Positions 21,260 through 32,539 of a stretch of DNA of 64,000 bases are shown piece after piece (position 1 is the stretch's first letter; every line of letters begins with the position of its first letter). The stretch is from Sanguinoderma infundibulare. Taxonomy: Eukaryota; Basidiomycota; Agaricomycetes; Polyporales; Polyporaceae. The stretch is from positions 310,001 through 374,000 of the forward strand of contig JAVLRN010000012.1 in the NCBI GenBank assembly GCA_032821775.1, written 5' to 3'. Both the position numbers and the translations under genes were made by a program. Below the pieces are notes generated by a model. That model searched no databases and was not told the origin of the DNA. It saw only the letters and a program-made list of their open reading frames with translations.

Positions 21260-22313
21260 TCACCGCACATTCGTCCCGCCGAACCCAGTACTCGGCCTCA
21301 TCCTTCCCAGATTCGACGGGCCCTCGCCTCGATCTTCATCGTCGAACATCGGTTGCCTCCTCGCCCCAGACCCCGAGCCTCCAAACCAAGATCGGGAGGG
21401 CCGGGGCGCCGTCGCTGGCTGGAATGTTCGCTCCGCTTCCCAATCGTACATCCCCGGAGGACGCACGTACGTTTGCTCCTGCTGCCGGTTTCGTTGGTTC
21501 ATGAGGTAATAGGTGCCTAGCGCACCCATGGCGGCGCCGGTCCCGAATCCCGGTCGCCATCCACCAGCGTCGGCTCCACCAGCGGGATTAGACGGAGGGT
21601 GTTTCGTGTATGGAGGCGGGGCGTCGTGGCTGTCGGGTCGTGGTGCTCCTCCGCCGGAAAACCAGCCAGAGCCGGGAGGACGGCGTGAGGTAGGGCGAGA
21701 ATTTGTGCGCGAGAGAGAGCCGAAGCAGGATTTGAGGGCGCTGTAGAGGATGAGGCCCAGCACGATGATCAAGATCACCATGAACAGGATGGAGATCGGG
21801 TCAGCCGACGTGCCTTGAGTAGCTCAGTCAGTTTGGATCTAAGTTGCCGCAAACGATGTTCAAAGGACATACCGGAGAACCAGCGAGACCATCGAGAGGG
21901 AAACGTGGGATCGTCTCCCTGCCGCAACTTGCTTGGGACTTGTACAAGACGGTATTCCAAACCGCACGAGCCTTTCCCGACGTTATCAGAAACTTGTTTT
22001 TTCAGGCGCATTGGAAAAGGAAGGAACATAACATACCTTTCAGAACATACGGGTCTCCCGGTCCATCCCAACCCTCGCATGACACTTCCACCCTTCCAAA
22101 CCGTAATGCCTCGGGCAGGTCTGCCTCGCATTTCCAATCCACGTCCGCGCCAGAACCACCAAGATTCGTGCACCTCACGGCTTCCGGCTGGTAGAGTCTG
22201 CAGGGCTTGCCGATGCATTTGAGCTGGGGGATCGGTTGCCCGCGGCGGGAGGAAGTTTGTTCGCCCTTGTAGAACGTCAACGACCGAAGCTGGGATAGAG
22301 GGACTCGAGACAT
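21260..22313 (-). CDS. SARAF: SARAF-type store-operated calcium entry regulator (DUF1183)
   Basis: Three exons (22313-22037, 21971-21873, 21813-21260) total 930 nt, 309 residues in frame. The luminal Cys-rich domain has SLTFYKGEQTSSRRGQPIPQ, LKCIGKPCRLYQPEAVRC, VDWKCEADLP, VEVSCEGWDGPGDPYVLKG and SCGLEYRL. One transmembrane helix follows (ILFMVILIIVLGLILYSAL), then a cytosolic Ser/Pro/Gly-rich tail including RPGFGTGAAMGALGTYYL. This is the domain order of SARAF, an ER membrane protein that in animals slows STIM-dependent calcium entry; fungi carry homologues without STIM. The model starts at MSRVPLSQLRSLTF directly at the mature domain. A hydrophobic, signal-like stretch (AAVLGALLAMLFSIC) lies just upstream in the same frame but is separated by a TGA, so signal-peptide status is unclear. 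Confidence 0.85.
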
Positions 22314-22618
22314 TCAGCATGCAGGGTGTGGGCTCGTGACGGAAGGATCGCCGCAGATTGAGAAGAGCATGGCGAGGAGAGCACCGAGCACTGCTGCACT
22401 CTCGGACGTGGGCCAACGTGGCGAAACGTGTCCGAACCTTATAACAACCTTATAGTACTCTTACCGCAGCCTTATCCGACCCTAGATTCGCAACCAAGCC
22501 GCACCCTACTGTCCGCAAGCGGGCCATTAGGCGACTCCCACCGTGCTCATGCGGCACCACGAACTACTACAATCATACTATTGCACATAGGTAGATAAAT
22601 AATCCGTATACACAGTCA
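22314..22618. other. Short intergenic region
   Basis: About 300 bp between the SARAF 5' end and the 3' end of DUF6534 gene B. Repeated TTATAAGG/TTATAGTA words near 22440-22460 may be TATA elements for SARAF. Nothing else was seen. Confidence 0.4.
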
Positions 22619-24812
22619 TCATTTGCGTCCCTCCATCTCGGTCATTATATGGATGTCAATCTTTGTTGGTGTCGACTCAGGAACCTGGATGCGGCACATG
22701 TCTATCAGTAAGGCTCGGATGGTCGGCGGGAAGGAGTTGGATAGTGGCGAACCTTCGGTGTGTTCCACAAGTCCTTGCTCGCCTCCCGTCTGGCGCGTGC
22801 GATAGAAACGGCTACGGATGCACCAGTAAAGAGCTCCATTCCCCGCAGTTGACGAGTGTTCAAACTGCAAGAGCGTTGATGTTCGTGATCATCGCCAACA
22901 GAGAGGGGAGTGAATGAATGTTGTGCTTACATGGCCAGCAATGTGACGCCATACACTGCTCCGAGTCGAAAGGTCAGCTTACGCCGCATGTAATGCTCAA
23001 GAACACGGATCAACGCACGTCGTGTGACAACAATGGAAAAGGCACCCATCAATAAATAGGTCGGACGAGCCAGAGCCTGGCATTCCAGCATGTCATGATT
23101 AGACGTTACGATATTTACCATGATGGTAGTACTCACTACGACAAATGCGATGAAATTGAAAACGCTAAATGGATGGTGAGTCCAGCCTCCACACGAGCTC
23201 ATGTAACTCTCACCCGGTAAGCACTCCTATCGTCCACCATTAGCTGGGGATCTTGACGCATCAGCGTGACCGAAAACACTCACCTGTATTCACGAAGTAA
23301 AGCTGCAGTATAGCAAACAGTGACTCGCCCGTCTTGATGCTGATCAGTCTTCCCTCAGCCCAGCGTCCAGCGCAGCGCAACGGCATGCCTTACCGGTCAT
23401 ATCCAGCTCGTGACTTCCGTATAGCGAGGATCAAGACGGTGGTGAGTATCGTGTCCGCAATGCCGACGAGCCCAAGCCCAATGGCGCAGAGGTACTACAG
23501 GAAGAAGCCACTGTCGGCCTATTACAGGCTGAGGGACGGTGTCGCGATGCTTACTGTTACAGTCTTGACCCCCCTTGCGTCGCCGAATTCGAAACTGTGC
23601 CATGTTGAGACTTCGCTCCTCGGCAATAAGAAAGAAGGGCTTACGCCTTAGCCGTGGACGCTGCAAGTCACATCAGCAAAGAAGGCGTTGGCCACGGCGG
23701 ATCAGTAGAACTCACAGATTCCTAATGCTGTAGACGGCCATACGTTGTCGATGGATTAGCGAAAGTAGCGTTTACGTTAGACACCGCGTCATACCCATTT
23801 CTCCTAGGAGGAAGAACGACTGAAGCAATGTGAGAAAGCTGTTGTAGACCGCATAGTCTCGCGCTCATGCTCACCACTACCGCTGCCACAAAAGCTTGCT
23901 TGGGACCGACTGGTAAGGTTCGTTAGGATGTGACGGGTTTGGTACAGTGGTCTGCAAGGCGCACTCAACGAGACCCGCCGTATGGAGAATCTAACAGGAA
24001 GTCAGTTCTCGCTGAGGCGCTCTCATAATCAACGTAACACGTACATTTGCGATGCAACGATAGTGAGACCCTGTCATCACGCGTGCGTGAGGACAGCAGG
24101 TTCAAGATCACGATGCAGATAGGGCTTACGGAAAGCAACGGAAGAAGCTGGCGCAATCACATCGAGCCAGCGGCGTCAGCCCGAGGACGTACAAGTGGCG
24201 AAAACGCTTACGTTCACGGACCTAAAGAGCAATCAGCTTGTCGTTCAGGCCGGTTTTCCGGGCAGCATGTACTCACCATCCTCCTGTGAACAAGCTCAGG
24301 GGATTGAAATAGGCGGTTACTAGATGGTAATAACTGGGCGGAAGGTTAGCACATTGTGGCGCTCCTTCGATCCGTGTGAACCTACGAGAGATGTGCGGTG
24401 ATTATAACGTGTACTGTCTCCAGGAGCCTATCAGGCTAGTGAATGGAGAGTACGGTGTTGCGGCGGCACGGGACACACGTACAGGACTATGATGACCTAT
24501 GGAAATCGGGTGAGCGCACACGCGCGGACGGATATGAGGGAGAAAACGGCACCATAAACTTGATATACGAGGGATCGCTAGGATATACGCGGAAGTACCG
24601 ATACGTTTGGTGCAAGAACAAGCCATAGAGACTAATGCGGTGTGCAGTTAGGGATAGGGTTTGGGCATAGGTGTGGCGCGAGGAGCTCACATGAAGCCGA
24701 AAAAGGAACCGAGGAGAAGGGCGCCGTAGGTCATGCTGAGCGGTGGAAGTTGGGAGAGCAACGCGGCGATGGCGTCGCCGGTCGCGGTGGTTCCAGGAGC
24801 GGGGGCGGCCAT
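22619..24812 (-). CDS. DUF6534-type seven-helix membrane protein, copy B
   Basis: The start is at ATG 24812 (MAAPAPGTTATGDAIAALLS then SMTYGALLLGSFFGF); an in-frame ATG further upstream is an alternative. Exons then read SLYGLFLHQTYRYFRVYPSD; a middle helix LGLVGIADTILTTVLILAIR then KSRAGYDR; IKTGESLFAILQLYFVNTG; ARPTYLLMGAFSIVV; VYGVTLLA; LNTRQLRGMELFTGASVAV...DLWNTPK; and a last exon VPESTPTKIDIHIMTEMEGR with a TGA at 22619-22621. The same exon order and a common C-terminal motif link it to copies A, D, E and F. A TATA-like ACATATATC lies on the minus strand near 24866-24857. It is oriented opposite to A, D, E and F. Intron borders are approximate; no internal stop was seen in the exons checked. 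Confidence 0.75.
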
Positions 24813-25825
24813 GGTGGGGGCAATGAAGGAGAGTCCAGGTGCGGGGAAAGTCGAGGTAGATATATGTTGGCACGGCAAGGCAGCCCTGCGAGCAGCGAGA
24901 AGAGGTGGAGCGATCAACGTGTGATGATCTCCGAGTCGGGCGGTGCGCTAGCCGACGTGTGACGACCTCCCAGCGCTGAGAAGCACAGAAGACGACGCGG
25001 CCGCCCGAGGTCGAGCTAATCGAGGTTAGGTTGCCCGTCATCTGGAATCGCCGCAGTGGGTGTATGTGAGCCGGAACATACGTGTGTGGAGCATCCGTAC
25101 TACGCCACAGCAGCTCAACACCTTCCGGCGGGTTGAGTGGCGCCGGATGAAGGCGATCCCTATACTCTGTGCGAGAAACGGAGGCTCGGATTCGCAGCTG
25201 GTGAGGCTGTCATTCCTCGCAGTTAAAACGGGCGACGGACCGGCTAGGTATGCTAATTGATCGCCGTACCCGAGCAGATCTAGAGTTTGAGCCTCTAGCT
25301 CCCTCCCAACGCCGCCTTCTTGTGGGTGTTCAGTCTCAATATCATCGCCTCGAGATGGAAGGCGCATACCTGTGAGGGGAAAGAACGTTTTGGGAGTCGT
25401 TCTTGCAAGCTTCCTGATTTCCATCTCGGGCGCGGTGGAAATCCAATGACAGGTGCACGACATGTTCGTGATTCGTTCACGGACCAGTGCCGCGCCGGGT
25501 TTGTTGGCGAAGCTAACGTGGCTTGGGGGGACAGCGACCTTTCCGGACATACGCATTGCGCGGGGCTAATGGACCATGAGACGTCGTGAATTGCAGCGAA
25601 CGGACCTTGATAGAGTACATTGTGTGATGTGGAGACTGGTGTAGAAAAACAGTTACAAAACGCTCGACACTTTCTGTAATTCCTGGTATCACAATTCATG
25701 TGGACAGTTAGCACCGCAATTGATAACCTCCTGTCGTAGCCGGTGCTCACCTCACTTCCACCCTCGGAATCGCTAGGATCTAGCACGGGGCGCAGTTCAA
25801 CAATGGCAACCGGATCCTACTAACG
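24813..25825. other. Intergenic region with second copy of a relic segment
   Basis: The stretch 25275-25475 is a diverged same-orientation copy of 20871-21060 (shared words include GAGCCTCTA, GAAGGC(G/A)CATACCT, GCAAGCTTCC and GCGGTGGAAATC). On the minus strand it keeps an open frame of 172 codons (25556-25038) containing STAPEMEIRKLARTTPKTFF. No promoter or splice-consistent gene was found; I treat it as a relic. Confidence 0.5.
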
Positions 25826-27821
25826 TCATGAACCATACGCTAGGAGCGGCGGTTCAGGATGGCTCACCACCGGATCAACAGGCCTTTCGCCCCACGCGAT
25901 AGTACTTCGCTGCCGGGGTGGCTCTGCATCCAGGTCCGACGCATGGATCTCAATGACGCTGTGTCTGTGGTTGACCATTGAGCGACGGAGATTGACACTG
26001 CAACCATTTTCCACGTCAGTCCATTCGCGACTCTGCCACGAGCGAGGCGAGGAACCCACGCGGCTAGAACCGCACATCCCTGGACTGCGTTGTGCGATCA
26101 GTTATGGTTCCGGGATCTATGGAGATCAACGCTTACAGCCAGAGAGCACTTGGACCAGCGGCACGAAGAACACGTTGGGGCGTGATAAAAGCTGCAATGT
26201 ACTAAGTTCGCAGGAACACTAGGCGGTCGGGAAAGCGTGCATACGAATGCTATCGCGGTGATACCGAGGGCACTAGAGCGCGGACGTTTGAACAAGAAAG
26301 TGAGCATTGTCTGGAAACATCATACCTGCCTATGGCGCCTGAAGGAGGATTAGTAAAGGGCAGTAGTACGTTCAACTGGTACGCTCACCTGTATGGATCG
26401 TGAACTTAATCAGGCGGGCGATGACGGAGTTCGTGCTGTTGAGAGCTGAAGTTAGCAATCATACAGGCACAACTGGGGAGAGGCTACCTCTGGATCCCGG
26501 TGCGCGCATTGTGGAGGTGAAGGATGAGCTTCACGTTAACGTACAAGTCGAGAGCAACCAAGATGGCCAGTTGACCAACGGTAATAATCTTAGTAAGAAA
26601 GGATTTCTAAATCAATGCATGAACTCGGAAAGAATATTAACTACCCACAGCAGGATTGAACATCACTTGGCTCGTCTTGAAACTGCGAGTTGATGTTCAG
26701 TTCGTCACACCAGAGGACCTGAGAGCGTGAATGACCAACGTCAAGATGGCCGAAACTGGAAGAAAGGTTAGCTCGAACGCCTATAGTCGGGGTGTTTCGA
26801 AGGAACTTACCTATGGAAAGACCTTCGAATATGCCTGATTTAAGAAAGATTCCTTGCAGGCAGCATCCAAACAAGGCTCACCAAAGGCAACGAAGAGCAA
26901 AAATCCCTACGCTGCACGTTCAGAACAACTCCATGTGCGAAGGTCAAGCACTTACCGCCACAAGCAAAAATATACGAGGTCTTCCCGAGACTGGCAACTC
27001 CGTCATTCAGGTGGTCTATGAGTCATAGTGATGGCAGTCCGACGTACCCAGGTAAACCCTACGTGCAAAGAAGCTGCAGCGCGTGAGGTACGGCACAAAA
27101 GGCATCGAGGGGAAAGATAACGAACTAGGCAGCGATTATGCCAACGACAGTCTGTCATTTTCTGTCAATGAAGACCGATGAAATTGCTAAACGAGGGGCG
27201 GACCGTTAAAAGTGGAAGGAACTGTCATGGGAGTGCTTTCAGTTTGGATGGGCATGGATGGTGGATTCGAGGTGGCTCACCCAGAAGGACCTGACAAAGG
27301 CATCAGTCGTGATCGTCCAGGAGGCACGCAGCCTAGTGTTTGCTTACGGCTGGTTCATTACGTCCAAAGGTTCTTGGCTTTCGATGTTAAGTACACTGGA
27401 GTAGCTTCGGAAAAGATTAAGCAGCTTTATTGCCAGATCGCCGTGGCCGCGTACCAGCTTTGCATCATAAAAATCGCGTGTAATGTGTTGAAGACACTGC
27501 AGAGCATATGAAGCTATGAACCACCGGGATGGAGCAATGCTGAACGCACAGAAGTGTCGCAATCTAGAAACCAGACATGTCAAGGATCACCGTCCAAGAG
27601 CTCTGGAGACAAACACTCACGGTAGCCTTGAGGTTCAACTGATCCTTTGGGTAACAGCTGAAGTAACGGTATGTCTGGTCAACAGAGAACCCATACATTC
27701 TGTGTGTAAGACGCGAGATGGATCATGCTTTTCTAGCCAGGTAATGATACGAGTTCACTTACATCAGTGCGATGAACGTGGCGATCACGAACACCCGCAA
27801 CGAGTCTGAGTCCGAGGGCAT
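25826..27821 (-). CDS. DUF6534-like membrane protein, copy C (divergent, possibly decaying)
   Basis: The minus strand shows the family exon series in weakened form: MPSDSDSLRVFVIATFIAL (start at 27821), MYGFSVDQTYRYFSCYPKDQ, VFNTLHAIFMMQS, YSSVLNIESQEPLDVMNQP, AILVALDLYVNVKLILHLHN, LNSTNSVIARLIKFTIHTG, an exon ending SLA before GTAAGC, and a tail DLDAEPPRQRSTIAWGERPV to the stop at 25826. These align with copies A, B and D-F position by position (for example TFETLHAVMTMHFS in A against VFNTLHAIFMMQS). I found no certain internal stop, but some splice junctions are weak and the YANSLLA exon is not recognisable in good form. It may be a diverged gene or an early pseudogene. Confidence 0.5.
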
Positions 27822-28342
27822 TGCGTGCTCCCACCATCGACATGGGGGCAGACCACTGTTCGGAACGAATGTTTTATACGAGGCATGCGCAGCCTCTGAG
27901 AAGAGCGCAGCCGACGAAACTGCGTTCCAGATGTCTGAATTGCTTCTTGTGGAGACTGGCCATTCACAAGAGGTGGAGACAGTGAGGGCGCAGCTGTGCA
28001 ACGTGAACCCCAAGGCTGTCCTCACCGCCCGCGATTGTCGGTAAAGAAGATGGGTTATATTATCGTGGCAGTGGGGCGAGCTGCAAGTTGACATGCGCAC
28101 TCACCTCCCCTTACACAGCTATGGACATTTGCTGGATAGCTTGAGGCGGTCATCAGACTGAAGTCCGACACAGATCTCTGTACGTTTGTGGGTCATTACA
28201 TATGGATGGTGAACAACTGGAGGAGTATCATCCGGTCCAGTTCATTTAGCTATAGGTCCGAGCGGTCTGGGTTAGAGCGGGGCTCGAATTATGCTTCTAC
28301 CTCTGAAGGCGGATTTGAACCCCGCTCGACTCCGATCCGCAG
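27822..28342. other. Intergenic region upstream of copy C and the BAR-like gene
   Basis: This holds the divergent 5' regions. The N-terminal exon(s) of the BAR-like gene should lie here. A frame reading SYRSERSGLERGSNYAST then SEGGFEPRS (28240-28330) looks protein-like but is one base out of phase with the next exon. An 8-bp inverted repeat (GAGCGGGG...CCCCGCTC) spans about 28276-28327. Confidence 0.35.
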
Positions 28343-31338
28343 TTCCTGGCTGCGCAGTCCCGCAATGAACAGTCCGTGAGCGACGGCGATAGCGTTCTCC
28401 TCGCCTTCTTCCGCGGCGTCGACAACGTCGGCATCATGGCCAACTCTTCCGGGGCCCTCGCGGAGCGGAGTGAAATCCACAAGTCGTGCAAGACCCTGGA
28501 ATCGGTCGTGAACATCCTAAACGATTACTGCGAGGCGGCCAATGCAATCGTTCTACTCCAGAAGAAGTTGGCCAAGGCCTTGAGGGAGTCCGCATCTGCA
28601 AAGTGCGTGGCAGAGATACCAGGTGCGTGGCATGCATATTTGCATGCGATGCTGAACTTATGCCTTCCTCGAACTGAGCAGCGAATGCTATGAACGCAAG
28701 CGCAATAATCTTCGAGTCCATGGCCGAGGTAGACTCCAAGTTCGCAAAGTTTGCCGACAAGGAGTGCGATAGCGTCAGTGCCGAGGTCAAGAAGTGGTTC
28801 AAGAAGCTCGCGGTATGTTCCTGTCACCGCGCTGCCCTTCACGCTTCCTTGACCACGCGCAGAAAGAGGAACGCACGCACGACGATAAGATCGCGTCCGC
28901 TAGCCAGAAGATCAAACATGCTGGCCAGGTATACGAGCGCAAAGCTAAGAAGAATCCTCGCGATGCTGTAGAGGAGCATACTCGCTACATGAACCTACTC
29001 GGCACGCTTGGACCGCAAGTTAACGAGGAGAAATAGTGCGTCCTGTCCCACTTTCAGCAACTGAGTGCGCTGACCGTTTGCGGGCGATAGCAACCATGCT
29101 CTAGTCGTAACCCAGAAGCACACGTCCACTCTGTACAGCCTGGCTGCTAGCTTTTCTCGCATCGCAGACGCCGAGTGGATGCGCGGTTGCGAGAGCGTGC
29201 GACGGTTCTCTCCTACCATCGGCCCACTTGGACAGTGGAAAGCACTGTGTGAAGGTGGATGGGCTGGCGCTGTCCCTCCTGATCTTCCCGACACCAGCGT
29301 GGTGGATGTCGCGGACGGTTCTTCTCGCCCTACAGGTAGCAAGAACCATGATCTGGATGACGTCAAAGACAGTATCCATGACTTGTCTGCGACTCTCTTG
29401 GACAAGCCTGCTCCCGGATACACCTCTCGTGATCCCTCTGAGCAGGACTCGACCTCGCGCGCCGTCACACCTGGCCAGTCTCCTGTACCGCCACCGCAGT
29501 ATTTCCCGCCCTCGCTGACTGCGGAGCTCCCACCCACGGAAACTGGTCCAAGTCCGGAGACCCCGATGCAGGCAGCGGAGGATCCTATCTCTGGCCGCGC
29601 TGTGGTAGAGCGAACTACGAAGGCGAAAGAACGGTCGGCTACCATTGACGCATTTCCTGCTCCGCCCACTCACTTCCCCATGCCTTCCGCGGGCGGTAGC
29701 AGGTTCAAATCCAACTCCAGTTCTGCAAACACTTCCTTTCCCACATCGATGCCTTCCCAGGAGAAAGAGCAACATGTCGAAGCAGCGATCGAGCCCCCCG
29801 AATCCACTACGTTTACGCCATTCCCACGTTTCACAGACTCCCCCACTCCTGAAAGTGTATTGAACACTCCAGCGTTGACGGACGACCCTCAATCCCCGTC
29901 CACCCCTCGCACAGAGCCGTTCACCCCTGTGGCTTTATCGAATCCCACGTCACTGCCTGACGGCTCTTCGAAGTCTACACCCAGTCGCGATAGGGAATCC
30001 GGAGCTCCACCTTCATCATACTCTCCGACGAGCTATCCATCTCACTCCTACTCAGCTTCGCAACCTACCCGCCCTCGAGATAGAGAGAAGGAATCTTCGT
30101 CACCGATCTCTGGACCGATAGCGACGCCTTCACCATCATCTTACAGGAGAGGGGACTACATCGACGAAGCCGAGTTCGGTGTTCGACGGAGTTTGGAGTC
30201 ACCTAGGGCCCGGACGGCAGACCCATCTCTCGGAAAGGTCTTGGAGCCCAATGACACAGGGAAGAGCAACGGCAGCGTCGTCGCTGCCTTGCGCGACCGT
30301 TACGCTCGAGGGGTAAGTAATGACTGTTTGACTGAGCAGCGTTTTGCTCACGTCTGCTCTTATTAGCCCGGTCCCACGTCGCCTCCGCCTGGGCCGAAGT
30401 CGCCTACAAGAGATCTGCCCAAACTGCCCACCAACGTATCGGCGCTTGCGAATCGGTACGAGCCTGCTGCTGGTCCACCGAACGTCTCGCGACAGCCTAA
30501 CAAGTCTCCGAGTCGCGAGAGAATACGGACTTCTATTGATGGCTACAGCCGCATGCCGGAAGCTAGTTCGACGACACTCTCTACGCCTTCGGTATCGCGT
30601 TACTCGGGCTCATCTTCTACGCCGACCGTGGACGAGATCGCTCTACGGCGAAAGCGCATCGAAGAACTTGAAGAACTGGAGTTACGCGAACGGGAACACG
30701 AGTTCCGTATGAAAGAGCGGGAGATCGAGCACCGCTCGCGCGAGCTCGAGAGGGAGCGGCTGCACCTCATGAACGTGCGAAGCACGCGGAACGACGAGTA
30801 CATCAACGATGGCTCACGCGCTGCCAGCGGCCCTCGTTTGTCAACGACGCAAAGACCGACGATGGAAACGTTGCCAGGGTCGAGATACCCGTCGACGTAC
30901 TCGCAAAGCGCGACCCATCTCGTTCCTCCTGGGATGTCTCAGACTCCGTCAAGCCGGACAAGCTCAAGTCAGCCTTCGTCTCCTGCATCGCAACCAACAG
31001 ACCATGCGCCATACTGCGGCTGCGAGTCATGTTCTGCGTCGAAATACAAGACTCGCGACGCGCCCTCTCCGCGCGATCTCCGCCCGCCAGAGCCGCCCAT
31101 CCAGCTGCGCCCTGAGAAGCCCAAGAACAGATGGATCCGCCGCCTGAGTATGCCTGTCATCCCTGTTATCCCCAATGCCTTCTCCCTCGACTCGAAGAGG
31201 GGCGGCCTCGGCATCTCAGGCGGTCCAGGAGTTGGATACCGAAATAGCATGGCGTTCGCCGAGGAGGATGGCCGGTTGTATACGGACTTGACAGGCGGCA
31301 TTAGAAACAAGAGTTCTACGAACCTCGCGCGACGGTGA
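28343..31338 (+). CDS. BAR/IMD-like coiled-coil protein with long disordered tail
   Basis: The exon from 28343 reads FLAAQSRNEQSVSDGDSVLL, FFRGVDNVGIMANSSGALAE, then helices SCKTLESVVNILNDYCEAAN, VLLQKKLAKAL, MNASAIIFESMAEVDSKFAK, ECDSVSAEVKKWFKKLAKEE and KIKHAGQVYERKAKKN. After an intron come NHALVVTQKHTSTLY, DAEWMRGCESVRRFSPTIGP and LGQWKALCEGGW. The roughly 230-residue all-helical module fits an AH/BAR-superfamily (IMD- or F-BAR-like) membrane-curving dimer. A Ser/Pro-rich disordered region follows, then a charged coiled coil (RRKRIEELEELELREREHEF, about 30640-30760) and a C-terminus GGIRNKSSTNLARR with a stop at 31336-31338. Four introns follow this exon; the last is at about 30312-30366. 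The true start lies upstream and was not resolved; the first in-frame ATG in this exon is 28436. It probably acts at the plasma membrane or endocytic sites. Confidence 0.7.
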
Positions 31339-32539
31339 CATACGCTTTTACAGATGCTACTCGACTTAGGATTGCCTGCCTATGACTGCTCGGACCTGTA
31401 GTTAATAATACCCTTTGGTGTTTATACGCTTCGTTTTACTGATACCATCTCCGCCTCATTGTAGTACAGTATTCCCCTTCCATCTATCATGCTATATTTA
31501 CCCCTCGTCTATCCACGCTGTACGCACCCGACAGTTTGGGCTGTATGGTTGTTTTTCGTTGCGTGATGTACCGGTGTCTAGCTTCTATGTACCTCACCCT
31601 CCCGGTGTCCTACTTCTATTGACGACGCGCTTCCCTCACGACTTATGATGACATTATCCGCATGGTCCCTGTTGTAATCTTCTCATTAACTCCCCTTATT
31701 GAACCTGCCGTTCCTTGTGCACAGACGGAGGCTCGATTCAAAAGGCCGCGTGAGAAGGTACGTCCTCACTTATCTCGGCTTGCGAAGTATTGAATATTCA
31801 ATGTGGAAGGCATTCTTAGACCGGGCCAAGAGAACTTTTCGGGTGAGAGCCCTGAGGATCTCCATCACGGAGTTAATTGGGGCGGGCATATCGGCCACCA
31901 CCGATCGACATTGTCCGAGTCGGAATGGGCGGCGATCCCAGCTTCGAACACGGAACTCTGATCGTACGTCGGACTTAGTATGATCTCAGTTCTGTCTGAG
32001 CAGCGTTGTAGGTTCCGGCTCAGTTCGGGAGATGTTCACGTCGTGCATGCTGTCGACAGGCATATCAGCCGCCGCTGGGAGGTCAAGCAGATGGCCGCCT
32101 GGCCGATATGCTCTAACGACTCCGGATGGGATATCTCTGTAGGAAGTTGGGCCGTGACCAATGGGATGTCGACATCTGCCCCCGACTCATCGGAAGATGA
32201 GCATACATTGACCGCAAAATGAAAGGGAACGCCGTTCTGGTCACACACTTTAATAGCCGCTGAATAGCCGTCATTCTGTCGCATAGCAACCGAGGACTTC
32301 GTAGCGCTGACATCTCTATTGCAGCATCTCGGGTTTCCAGATGAAGGCAACGGCAATGAATCGAATGGTGTTGTGTCATATGCCATCGCACGCATCCTTC
32401 CAATGGACGCATCAGGCCCGCACGAGGGCCCTGATATATACCAGGCCTCACGCCGGAGCGGGGTCGTGATCGCCTCTGGGGAGTGCTGCTGGCAGCCTTG
32501 TTGTGTCCTTCCTTCAAGTTCGCACTCGACTCGCTCGCC
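31339..32539. other. Intergenic region, possible DUF6534 exon relic
   Basis: About 1.2 kb with T-rich 3'-UTR-like sequence first. Near 31816-31845 a stretch reading FLDRAKRTFR before GTGAGA resembles the exon FIPPAKRTVR of gene D (33742-33772), hinting at a fragment of another family member. A TATA element GATATATACC (32433-32442) precedes gene D. Confidence 0.4.

Noticed and set aside
28252..28340. tRNA-like minus-strand T-arm (GGTTCAAATCC)
   Set aside because: The T-stem does not pair over five base pairs, no D-arm or anticodon arm fits at the right spacing, and the segment lies in the 5' part of the BAR-like gene.
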